A stretch of 64,000 nt of DNA from Paenibacillus larvae subsp. larvae (GTDB lineage Bacteria > Bacillota > Bacilli > Paenibacillales > NBRC-103111). The stretch is from assembly GCF_002003265.1 (NCBI RefSeq), contig NZ_CP019687.1, positions 1,612,001 to 1,676,000 of the forward strand. Direction: 5' to 3'. Both the position numbers and the translations under genes were made by a program. Below are positions 10,146-18,805 of the stretch, piece by piece. Numbering within the stretch: position 1 is the first letter of the stretch; each line of letters starts with the position of its first letter. The notes under the pieces are model-generated. The model searched no databases. It was given only the letters and a program-made list of their open reading frames with translations, and had not been told where the DNA came from.

Positions 10146-12757
10146 TTATTCGAATAGGCCATAGAAAGCATTGCGGTATACTTCAACAAGCTCGGATACA
10201 AGCGGCATTTTGGGGTTTGCCGTTGTACATTGATCTTCAAAAGCACGGTCGGCCAAATATTCCACACGGGATTCAAAATCTTTCGGATCGATGTTAGGCT
10301 CCTGCTGTTGGAAAGATTCCGGAATAGCGAGGGTTTTGTTAAGTTTGCGGATAGCTTGAATCAGGCTGTTTACCCCTTCTTCAGTAGTGCCAGCCGGAAG
10401 GCCAAGCACACGGGCAATTTCCGCATATCGCTCATCTGCTTTAAAGTGATCGTATTTCGGGAACGAAGAGAATTTCGCCGGTTTCTTCGCATTGTAACGG
10501 ATCACGTGCGGCATCAGGATTGCATTGGTACGTCCATGTGCGGTATGGTACTGTCCGCCCCATTTGTGAGCCAAGCTGTGGTTGATGCCCAAGAACGCAT
10601 TAGCGAATGCCATCCCTGCAATTGTCGAAGCATTATGCATTTTTTCACGGGCAACCTTGTCTCCTGTCAGCTCTGATTTTTCCAGGTTTTCAAATACCAG
10701 TTGAATGGCTTTGATAGCAAGTCCGTCTGTATAATCATTGGCCATAACGGAGACGTACGCTTCGATAGCGTGAGTCAGCACATCCATTCCCGTATCAGCA
10801 ACTGCTGTTTTCGGAAGTGAATAAACATACTCGGGATCGACAATTGCTACATCAGGTGTAAGCTCATAGTCTGCTAACGGATATTTCGTATTTCCATTCT
10901 TTTTATCTGTGATAACAGCAAACGAAGTGACTTCGGAACCTGTTCCTGAAGTGGTTGGAATCGCTACGAATTTAGCTTTTTGGCCAAGTTTCGGATATTT
11001 AAAAGTACGTTTGCGGATATCCAAGAATTTTTGTTTCAAACTATGGAAGGTTACATCCGGGTATTCATAGAACAACCACATTCCTTTAGCAGCATCCATG
11101 GAAGAACCGCCGCCAAGTGCAATGATGCAGTCAGGCTGGAAGCTGTTCATCATTTGTGTGCCGCGTTCTACAGTCTCAACGGACGGATTCGGTTCAACAT
11201 CGTAGAGTACTTCGATAGCTACCGGATTACGGCGCTGACGAAGATAGTGCTCCACTCGATCAACATAGCCAAGCTTTACCATCATAGGATCTGTAACAAT
11301 AACCACACGGCTGATATCCGGCATTTTGGCCAAATACTGCATTTTTTTCAAAGTAAATTTTGTTAGGAACTTTAAACCACTGCATATTCACAGTTCGTCG
11401 CGCCACCCTTTTCACATTGATGAGGTTAACAGCCGTTACATTGGAAGACGTGGAATTTCTGCCGTAAGATCCGCAGCCCAGAGTCAGTGACGGAATATTG
11501 GAATTGTAAATATCCCCGATGGCTCCATGAGTGGAAGGTGCATTTACCATGATCCGGCATGTTTTCAGCTTGTTTGCAAACTGGCTGATAATCTCCTCGT
11601 TATTCGAATGAATGACCGACGAGTGTCCGAGTCCTCCGAAGTTAACCACTTCAGCTGCCCGTTCGATACCTTGGGCCGCGTTCTTCACTTTATAACATGC
11701 GAGGACCGGGCTCAATTTCTCGGCGGAAAGCGGATATTTAGGTCCTACCCCTTGCAGCTCCGCAACCAGAATTTTGGTTCCTTCCGGAACTTGAATACCG
11801 GCAAGCTGAGCAATTTTAACGGCTGGCTGGCCGACAATATCCGGGTTCACAGCACATTTTTCCGTATTCATAGCATGGCGGGTTAATTTCTCTGTCTCCT
11901 CTTTTGACAAGAAGTAACAGCCCTGAGCAGTCATCATTTGCTTCACTTGGGCAAAGATGGGCTCCTCAATAATTACCGCTTGTTCGGAAGCGCAGATCAT
12001 ACCATTATCAAAAGTTTTGGACAGGATCAAATCGTTAACCGCCTGATTCAGATCCGCCGATTTTTCGATAAAGCAAGGCACATTACCCGGACCGACGCCA
12101 AGAGCAGGTTTACCCGTGCTGTATGCGGATTTCACCATTCCCGCACCACCGGTAGCCAGAACTAATGCTACACCCGGATGATTCATCAAGGCCCCGGTTG
12201 CCTCCATGGACGGATTTTCGATCCATTGAATACAGTGTTCCGGAGCACCGAACTTGACAGCCGCGTCAGCCAATATCTTAGCCGCTTGCGCACTGCATTT
12301 TTGAGCAGAAGGATGAAAAGCGAAAATAATGGGATTGCGGGTTTTAATTGCGATCAAAGCTTTAAATATTGTGGTGGATGTCGGATTCGTTACGGGTGTG
12401 ACACCTGCAATAATCCCGACAGGTTCCGCAATACTTTGGTAGCTGTCGAACTCATTGTCTTCGATCACGCCGACGGTTTTGTTATACTTGATGTAATTGT
12501 GAATGTACTCAGTTGCAAAAATGTTTTTTTGTAATTTTGTCTTCATATACACCGCGCCCGGTTTCTTCAACAGCCATTTTGGCCAAGACCATATGCTGGT
12601 CCAAACCGGCAAGCGCCATTTCCTGAACAATGGTATCAATCTGTTGCTGATCATACGCCATGAACGCTTCATGGGCTTTTTGCGCGTTTTCTACCAGTCG
12701 GTTTACTTGCTCCTGTGCAGTTAGTTCTTTTTTATTTGTTTTGGTTTGAACTGCCAT
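10146..12757 (-). pseudogene. adhE: Bifunctional acetaldehyde-CoA/alcohol dehydrogenase, two frameshifts
   Basis: AdhE reduces acetyl-CoA to ethanol, recycling NADH in fermentation. All parts are recognisable but in three frames. Segment 1 (12757 to about 12520) is the N-terminus. Segment 2 holds the aldehyde dehydrogenase domain, with the catalytic Cys in NGMICASEQ. Segment 3 (from about 11350) is the iron-type alcohol dehydrogenase, with GGGSSMD and the metal-binding histidines in GINHSLAHKWGG and TAHGRTNA. The first break is a run of 7 T on the + strand at 12524-12530, where 6 would restore the frame. The second is at about 11335-11348. The start at 12757 has GGAGG before it. A Rex/FNR-type site lies upstream. 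As written the product would stop after about 80 residues. Confidence 0.93.
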
Positions 12758-12823
12758 TCGCTCCGCCTCCATTTATCCGATTTTTTCTGACACCCTTAGT
12801 CTAAAACTTTGTGTATTTTTTCA

Positions 12824-12841
12824 CTATGACATTTATCATAG
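12824..12841. promoter_or_regulatory. Perfect 6-6-6 inverted repeat upstream of adhE
   Basis: CTATGA-N6-TCATAG lies between the adhE start and the FNR-type box. Its geometry equals that of Crp/Fnr or Rex half-site spacing, but the half-site differs. It would overlap the adhE leader or promoter. The binder is unknown. Confidence 0.4.
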
Positions 12842-12895
12842 ACTCAAAAACTTCATTTAAGGTATTTTAAGGCAGGGTAATTTTTTCTTATAAAT

Positions 12896-12911
12896 TGTGA
12901 TTGTTTTCACA
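12896..12911. promoter_or_regulatory. FNR box (also close to a Rex site)
   Basis: TGTGATTGTTTTCACA matches the TGTGA-N6-TCACA consensus of Bacillus FNR in all ten fixed bases. With the flanking T it also nearly fits the Rex operator TTGTGA-N6-TCACAA. It lies between divergent adhE and the hemerythrin-like gene, about 140 bases from each start, so it could act on both. Confidence 0.75.
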
Positions 12912-13042
12912 TACTTAAGCCTGTTCTCTATGCTATTTCTTAAATTTTGCTGCCTTTTAATATGGAGCCCTCTAAATGTTTATCAGAAAAACAGGCCGGG
13001 TATGATGGCCGACATAATAGAAAACGACTGGAGGATAGAATT

Positions 13043-13572
13043 ATGAACCAAGCTTTGTGCGGGAACCCTGAATTGCAGGTCATGGATCCTTACGTTCATC
13101 TTTCTGAATCTTTAGAGGAAATGAAGCAGGAACATCATGAACTCTTGCTTAAGCTTCAGGAACTGCATGCTGTGGCAAGAAGCATCGGGTATGATGAACA
13201 GGTGCCGGATTGGTCCGTAAAACTGGAAGGTCTGAAAGATTTGGTGGAACAATTCCGTTTCCGATTTATGCGTCATAACAAAAAGGAAGAGGCCACTTTA
13301 TACCCGGTTGTTGATTTGTACACGGGAGATAAAATGGGCCAACCTCCGTTATGCGGCAGGAATATAGAATGGCGATGGACAATTTTCAGCATTTTATTGA
13401 TATAGTAGCGGAACTTCCTGATGAATCTGTGAAGGAATGTACAGCCAAGAAAGCAGTATCACACGTCCAGCAGACTTACTTCATTTTGACGGAGTTTATC
13501 CGGAAAGAAAAAGAATGGGTTTTTCCGTTGTCTGAACAAATGCTGACTGATATAGAACATTTTTACTCCTGA
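13043..13572 (+). pseudogene. Hemerythrin-like domain protein, one frameshift
   Basis: The N-terminal part (13043 to about 13347) carries helix motifs of a hemerythrin fold: MKQEHHELL and FMRHNKKEEATLYPVV, supplying His and Glu iron ligands. The second part, in another frame from about 13351 (MRQEYRMAMDNFQHF ... RKEKEWVFPL), completes the four-helix bundle. One missing base near 13349 (CCGTT before ATGCGG) separates them. The ATG at 13043 is preferred because GGAGG precedes it. Its position beside FNR targets suggests a role in oxygen or nitric-oxide handling. Family call is good; specific function is unknown. Confidence 0.75.
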
Positions 13573-13592
13573 CAGGTATGTACGTACAATGA

Positions 13593-13641
13593 AAAAAGCG
13601 AAGAATGGTTCTTCGCGGGAGGCAGGATTTCTTCGCTTTTT
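13593..13641 (+). terminator. Terminator with a competing inner hairpin
   Basis: AAAAAGCGAAGAA (13593-13605) can pair with TTCTTCGCTTTTT (13629-13641), giving a terminator with T-run. The same left arm can pair perfectly with TTCTTCGC at 13609-13616 instead. It lies between the convergent hemerythrin-like gene and mobA. Confidence 0.8.
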
Positions 13642-13714
13642 CTTACCTTTATAACATAACTAATAAACTAATCTTTAAGAGAGCAAGCTAAAGTTTGAAC
13701 CATGTAACGATGCA

Positions 13715-14326
13715 TCAATGGGGTACACTTTGCAGCATGTCGGTGATGCGGATATAATCTTCCTTTGTATTTATGGACTCGACAAAACTGTTATCTACTC
13801 CTTCAGCAAGAAAGGAGCTCTCATCGATACTTCTAATATGAAGCAATCGGAGAAGCTGTTCACAATCGTACTCCTCCTGTTCTATGCAGGAAGAGATACT
13901 TCTAAGTACCTGCTTGCGATATATACCATGAAGCATATGATACTTATTATGGATAAAAGGAATAATGGCATCCCATAGATTGGTCCTATGCTTCTCCAGC
14001 ATTACCTGAACAGCTTTTGGAGAGATGAAAGGCATATCACAGCCGACAACCCACAAGAGGTCATTTTTGCATAAAGAGAAAGCTGCATGCATACCGCAAA
14101 GAGGACCATTACCCGATATGTAATCGGTAATAATACGGACAGAACTGCCCAAGACAGGCAAATATTTGCGCGGTGAATTCGTAACCAGAATAATTTCGGA
14201 ACAAACCTCTTTCATCAAACGAATTTGCCGCTGAACCAGATTTTCCTGATTAATGGGCAGTAATCCCTTCTCGACACTCTGCATCCTGCGGCTTGGCCCT
14301 CCGGCCAAGATAACACCACTCAGCAT
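13715..14326 (-). CDS. mobA: Molybdenum cofactor guanylyltransferase
   Basis: MobA joins GMP to molybdopterin to form the guanine dinucleotide cofactor used by enzymes such as nitrate reductase. The N-terminus has the nucleotide-binding motif VILAGGPSRRM with the conserved Lys in EKGLLPI. The Asp that holds the metal is in VVGCDMPFISP. At 203 residues it is about the normal length. It is divergent from fnr and shares an intergenic region with an imperfect FNR box, so it may be induced without oxygen. No nitrate reductase genes are in the window. Confidence 0.9.
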   Translation of the reverse strand: MLSGVILAGGPSRRMQSVEKGLLPINQENLVQRQIRLMKEVCSEIILVTNSPRKYLPVLGSSVRIITDYISGNGPLCGMHAAFSLCKNDLLWVVGCDMPFISPKAVQVMLEKHRTNLWDAIIPFIHNKYHMLHGIYRKQVLRSISSCIEQEEYDCEQLLRLLHIRSIDESSFLAEGVDNSFVESINTKEDYIRITDMLQSVPH

Positions 14327-14399
14327 TGTGCTGCCCTCCCTTCCGAGGCATAATTACTAAAATTTACACCCAGTATAGCCAAACAGAGCTGCACAATTC

Positions 14400-14415
14400 T
14401 GTAAAATATATCACA
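14400..14415. promoter_or_regulatory. Imperfect FNR box between mobA and fnr
   Basis: TGTAA-N6-TCACA differs from the FNR consensus by one base. It lies 74 bases upstream of the mobA start and exactly 50 bases (centre to centre) from the perfect box of fnr. Confidence 0.45.
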
Positions 14416-14449
14416 ATTTCTTGTCAACTGCCTGTACAGGGATTAAAAA

Positions 14450-14465
14450 TGTGATCAATGTCACA
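14450..14465 (+). promoter_or_regulatory. FNR box of the fnr promoter
   Basis: TGTGATCAATGTCACA matches the consensus at all ten fixed bases. Its centre lies 32 bases before the centre of the -10 box TATAAT at 14487-14492, which places it at about -41.5 for a start near 14499. This is the class II activator position. Confidence 0.85.
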
Positions 14466-14486
14466 ATTGAGGTATGATCTATGCTA

Positions 14487-14492
14487 TATAAT
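14487..14492 (+). promoter_or_regulatory. -10 box of the fnr promoter
   Basis: A consensus TATAAT lies 55 bases before the fnr start codon, with no clear -35 box; the FNR box takes its place. Confidence 0.75.
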
Positions 14493-14546
14493 AAAGGTAA
14501 TAATATCGGTGAAACTTACAGATTATGTTAAAGGAGGGTATATCGG

Positions 14547-15269
14547 ATGGAAGAGAGACAAACCTGTACATGCGAGTATATACCTAGAAATACTAACTGT
14601 TTCACGGAATCAAACTTATCCAAAATCCAAGAGATTATGTATGAACAGAAAATTCAGCCTGGTGCCTACCTCTTCTGGGAAGGGGATGTCGCCGATAAGC
14701 TTTACTATATAAAAAGCGGCCGTGTGAAAGTCACCAAGTCCACTGATGAAGGAAAAGAACTTCTCCTGTACATGTTCCAGGACGGCGATATGCTGGGGCA
14801 GATCGATCCATACGAACAGTCCCGCCATGCTTTCACAGCAGAAGCCATAGAAGAATGTGTCGTAGGAGTTGTCCAGCAGCAGGATCTTGAAGTGCTGATT
14901 TGGCAGCATGGGGAACTTGCGATTGAATTTATGAAATGGATGGGTCTTATGCATCGGCTAACCCAGACCAAATTCCGCGATATGATGATGTACGGGAAAC
15001 CGGGTGCTCTCTGTTCCACACTGATCCGCCTTTCAAATTCGTTCGGCAAAAAAGAGGGGGATGCGATCAAAATCACGAAAAAGCTTACCCATTCTGAATT
15101 GTCCGATATGATTGGGGCTACCCGGGAAAGTGTAAACCGCATGTTCGGTGATCTGAAAAAGAAAGACGCTCTTGAAATGAAGGGAGGCTACATTCTCATT
15201 AAGGACATCGAACAGCTTAAGCAAATTTGTCATTGTGAAAATTGTCCCTTGGACGTTTGCCGGATTTGA
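14547..15269 (+). CDS. fnr: Crp/Fnr-family anaerobic regulator FNR (Bacillus type)
   Basis: The 240-residue protein has a cyclic-nucleotide-like beta barrel (SGRVKVTKSTDEGKELLL), a dimer helix and a C-terminal helix-turn-helix (THSELSDMIGATRESVNRM). Its extreme C-terminus holds CENCPLDVC. The C-x2-C-x4-C spacing is that of the [4Fe-4S] cluster ligands of B. subtilis FNR, so it should sense oxygen. AAGGAGG precedes the ATG. A perfect FNR box at about -41.5 indicates autoactivation. It lies among likely targets (adhE/hemerythrin, mobA, nirBD). Confidence 0.95.
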   Translation: MEERQTCTCEYIPRNTNCFTESNLSKIQEIMYEQKIQPGAYLFWEGDVADKLYYIKSGRVKVTKSTDEGKELLLYMFQDGDMLGQIDPYEQSRHAFTAEAIEECVVGVVQQQDLEVLIWQHGELAIEFMKWMGLMHRLTQTKFRDMMMYGKPGALCSTLIRLSNSFGKKEGDAIKITKKLTHSELSDMIGATRESVNRMFGDLKKKDALEMKGGYILIKDIEQLKQICHCENCPLDVCRI

Positions 15270-15280
15270 TGTCCGCTCAC

Positions 15281-15316
15281 AAAAACGGTATCCTTCTTTT
15301 CAGGATACCGTTTTTT
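15281..15316 (+). terminator. Terminator of fnr
   Basis: AAAAACGGTATCC pairs with GGATACCGTTTTTT, giving a stem of about 12 bp ending in a T-run. Confidence 0.92.
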
Positions 15317-15357
15317 AATGGGCTTACGGAAGTCCAAGCCTCCTTCTAATATACGAA

Positions 15358-15418
15358 AAAAAGCCGCCTGAAACCGGGCCTCCCCTTTTTTAGGTTTGAC
15401 CCGATTTAAGCAGCTTTG
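15358..15418 (-). terminator. Likely terminator of nirBD
   Basis: On the minus strand, AAAGCTGC and an inner AAATCGGG pair imperfectly with CCCGGTTT and GCGGCTTTTTTT. It lies just after the restored nirD stop. Confidence 0.6.
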
Positions 15419-15435
15419 TCCTTAATCCGCAAACT

Positions 15436-15773
15436 TCAGGTTTCTGCCGGGAACCCAATCCTCACTTTATTATCTTCTACCAGAACCGGGTAAGTCCGCA
15501 CCTGTCCAGAATCGGGGGCTTGTACGAGTCCGGTTGTTAAATCAATTTTCCAGTCGTAAAGAGGGTCAAATAAATAATGTCCTGAAATCATTCCTTCACA
15601 AAGAGGCCCCCTTTTTTATGAGGGCTTTGATTATTCAGGGCAAACACCCGATCATCACTTAAACGGAATACGGCAATCTCCTTTTGTCCAATATGAACGA
15701 TTTTTTCCAGACGGGGCATATAGTCTTGCAAAGTTCCTGCTTCTACAAAAGAATAGGAAGTATGCGTCGTCAT
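15436..15773 (-). pseudogene. nirD: Nitrite reductase small subunit, one frameshift
   Basis: NirD is the Rieske-like small subunit that works with NirB to reduce nitrite to ammonium with NADH. The N-terminal part (to about 15610) reads through VFALNNQSPHKKGG and then shifts into a stop at 15588. Adding one base in the GGGGGCC run near 15606-15612 restores a normal ending: PLCEGMISGHYLFDPLYDW and a final VRIGFPAET, with a stop at 15436-15438. The start at 15773 has AAAGGAG before it. It lies directly after nirB on the same strand. The family's usual Rieske cysteines are absent, as in other NirD proteins. Confidence 0.85.
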
Positions 15774-15797
15774 ATCCTCGACTCCTTTCAATCTTGA

Positions 15798-18234
15798 TCA
15801 GAACTGCGGAAATACGGCATGCTCATATAAATCCTTACGGGTTTTTCCGGAATCAATGACTTCTTTCCATGGATCCTTTACCTGACTTAAGGCAAGTTCC
15901 ATACGTGCAACCAGCTTCAATCTCTGCTCACGGTTGTCAACGACTTCCTTTATGATCTTAGACAATCCGATCCGCTCTACAAATTCCGAGGTCCGTTCCA
16001 GATAGTTCGCTTGTTCCCTGTAATATTGTATAAAGCCCTGAGTTACTTCCACTACTTCTTCATCCGTTTTAACTTTCGCCATCAGGTCAGCTAATCGAGG
16101 TTTAATTCCCCCGTTGCCTCCGACGTAAATTTCCCATCCTCCATCGTTTCCAACTATACCAACGTCTTTCGTGCAGGATTCCGCACAATTGCGCGGACAG
16201 CCATTGACAGCGAGCTTCACTTTCGCCGGCATATCCAGCCGTTCCATTTTTCGCTCCAGCCTGGCTCCCATTCCCATGGAATCTACTGTGCCGAACCGGC
16301 AGTAAGCAGCTCCCACACAGGTTTTGACCGTCCGAAGAGATTTGGCATAGGCATAGCCGGATGGCATATCGATTTCTTCCCATACTTTCGGCAAATCTTC
16401 TTTCTTAACCCCTATCAGATCAAGCCTCTGCCCGCCTGTCATCTTGACACAAGGAACTTCATACTTTTTTGCCACTTCCGCAATGCGGAGCAGTTCATCC
16501 GGTGAAGTTACGCCGCCATACATGCGGGGAACAACCGTATAGGTACCGTCTTTATTAATATTTGCGTGCATCCTCTCATTGACAAAGCGGGATACCTTCT
16601 CATCCTGATATTCTGCGGGCCAAAGCATGGTCAAATAATAATTGAGTGCAGGGCGGCATTTGGAACAACCCTCTTCCTCTTTCCAGTCCAAAGTCTGCAT
16701 CACATCCTGGATTGTTTTTAGTTCTTTTTCCCGGATGGCTGCTACAATCTCGTCCCGGCTCTTATCTGTACAGCTGCAAATCCCGTTTGCTGAAGCTGCT
16801 GTATCATACTGGTCACCAAGTGTATGCTGTAATATTTGTTCAACCACCGGCTTACAGCCTCCGCACGAGCGGCATGCTCCGGTACAGGATTTAATCTCAT
16901 CGACCGATGTCAGCCCATTATCCCTGATCGCCGCCACAATAGCACCTTTGGTTACCCCATTGCAGCCGCAAACGATTTCTTCATCCGGCATCCCGGCTAC
17001 CCCACTGCCCGGGTCGGCTTCCAAAGCCATCCCCATAACAGAAGCATAGATAGCGTCTGTCATTTCAGCGCCGGTACGAATCCACTGCTGAAGGCGTGGC
17101 GCTTCCGAATTGTCACCAAATAAAACTCCTCCGACAATCTTGTTATCCCGCAGTAATATTTTCTTATAAATTCGGCGCCAATCATCCTGCATTTTGACTA
17201 CCGTCATGCCCGGCTTATCCATAAATTCACCCGCGGAAAATACGTCCACGCCGGATATTTTCAATTTGGTGGAAAGAACAGTTCCAGCATAGCCCGGTGT
17301 TTCTATGCCACACAGATGTTTAGCCAGTACCTGACCCTGCTCAAATAAAGGGGCGACCAGGCCGTAACATACCCCCCCGGTGCTCATTGCATTCTCCTAC
17401 GGCATATATGGCAGGGTCTGAAGTTTGCATCACATCATTCACAATAATGCCCCTGTTTACTTCCAGCCCGCTTGCCTTGGCCAGTGCAGTATTCGGCCGG
17501 ATACCGACAGCCATCACCACGAAATCGGCAGCAAGTTCTGTACCGTCCGTAAAACGAATGCCCTGTACCCGGTCTGTTCCGGTTAAAGCCTCCGTCTGCT
17601 TCCCTGTGGCAAAACGAAGCCCCTGTTCCTCCAGTTCCGCTTTTAACAGAGTGGACGCAACCGGGTCCAACTGACGCTCCATCAGTTCATCAAAAAGATG
17701 GACAACCGTTACCTCCATTCCGAGCTTGCTTAGCCCTTTTGCCGCTTCAAGGCCAAGCAGTCCGCCTCCAATCACGGCCGCTTTCCGGTAGGTTTTTGCG
17801 GCTTCCATCATGCGGTTGCAGTCGGAAATATCCCTGAAGCCGACCACCCCTTCAAGATCTGTTCCGGGAACAGGCAAAATAAACGGGTTAGACCCTGTCG
17901 CCAGCAGTAAGATATCATAAGGATAGGCAGTTCCCAGGTTATCCCGCACCAGCTTTTTTTCGCGGTCGATGTGTTCGGCTGTTCTTCCCGTGTGCAGATC
18001 AATATTGTTGTTTTTATACCAGTCATAATCGTTAAGTACGATATCCTCAACCGTTTTGCTCCCTTCCAACACATAAGAAAGTTGAATCCGGTTATAATTT
18101 GGGTATGGTTCGCTTCCTATTACCGTGATGTCATACAGGTCCGGGGCCAGTTTTATTACCTGTTCTACTGTATTCATTCCGGCCATTCCGTTTCCGATGA
18201 CAAGCCATTTTTTACGCTTTTGTTTATTCGGCAT
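15798..18234 (-). pseudogene. nirB: Nitrite reductase [NAD(P)H] large subunit, one frameshift
   Basis: NirB is a flavoprotein with a siroheme and [4Fe-4S] centre that reduces nitrite to ammonium. The N-terminal part (18234 to about 17378) is the FAD/NADH module (VIGNGMAGMN, AAVIGGGLLGLEAAKGL). The second frame carries a BFD-like [2Fe-2S] domain (VCGCNGVTKG ... CTGACRSCGGC), a second such domain, and the siroheme motif TCVGAAYC ... NGCPRNCAESC. The break is a run of 7 C (+ strand, 17372-17378); 6 would give the expected EHRGVCYGLVAPLFE. All catalytic residues seen are intact apart from the shift. Confidence 0.92.
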
Positions 18235-18382
18235 GTTGAACTATCCTACCTTTCTCTTGGTTTTCCAAGTGAACAGTTTCACAACTGAATTTGGACACTT
18301 TTTCATAGTCGAATTTTTCTACCCTAAGTATAGAAGTCTCTTCCATCACCCAGAAGCAACAAATGTCACACCCTTGGAAAAA

Positions 18383-18398
18383 TGTGATTCTACGCACA
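18383..18398 (-). promoter_or_regulatory. Near-consensus FNR box upstream of nirB
   Basis: TGTGA-TTCTAC-GCACA has one mismatch to TGTGA-N6-TCACA and lies about 150 bases before the nirB start. I could not find a convincing -10 box at the class II distance, so its role is less sure than at fnr. Confidence 0.5.
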
Positions 18399-18401
18399 TG
18401 A

Positions 18402-18435
18402 AAAATGGCAGTCTGATGAATAATATCAGACTGCC
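18402..18435 (-). terminator. Terminator of the 74-residue protein gene
   Basis: GGCAGTCTGAT (18407-18417) and ATCAGACTGCC (18425-18435) form a perfect 11-bp stem. On the minus strand it is followed by ATTTTT. It separates the small gene from nirB. Confidence 0.85.
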
Positions 18436-18476
18436 TGGAAAGATAGGTGGATGTGAATGGATTATAATCACAATAA

Positions 18477-18701
18477 TCAGCTATGGACCTGAAACACAAA
18501 TTCACAGCGCAAATAATATTCGGAGCACTGCTTTTGGGGATATCTTACTTTTACCATGTCCGGAGTAATCTTTTCCACGAATCCGTCTTTATCGAGCAAA
18601 GTCAGACAGCGCCCGTTTTGTTTGGCCCAAACACTCACCTTATGTTGAAGAAGCGCCGCTGCAAACAATTCCATATCCGTCGTTATAGTTATAGTTCCCA
18701 C
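18477..18701 (-). CDS. Small protein of unknown function
   Basis: A 74-residue protein from the GTG at 18701, with AAGAGGTG about 7 bases before it; a GTG three codons further upstream (18710) is also possible. It begins MGTITITTDMELFAAALL and ends in an aromatic and hydrophobic stretch (YYLRCEFVFQV). No signal peptide or known domain is recognised. The good ribosome-binding site and a perfect terminator right after the stop support it as a real gene. It stands alone between sbcC and nirB. Confidence 0.55.
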   Translation of the reverse strand: MGTITITTDMELFAAALLQHKVSVWAKQNGRCLTLLDKDGFVEKITPDMVKVRYPQKQCSEYYLRCEFVFQVHS

Positions 18702-18805
18702 TAGTTTCACCTCTTAAGTCTGTCCTCAGTTGTCATCATGCTCCTATCATAAACGAAAATAGCGGTGAAAAAAGTGGCGGATTTTTAACATCTGGTGCCA
18801 AGCTG

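Noticed and set aside
12503-12724. Short + strand frames opposite adhE
   Set aside because: They are shadows of adhE with no start signals.
15588-15791. A 67-residue stand-alone protein at the nirD position
   Set aside because: The remaining NirD sequence is present in the next frame, so this is a truncated frame, not a short gene.
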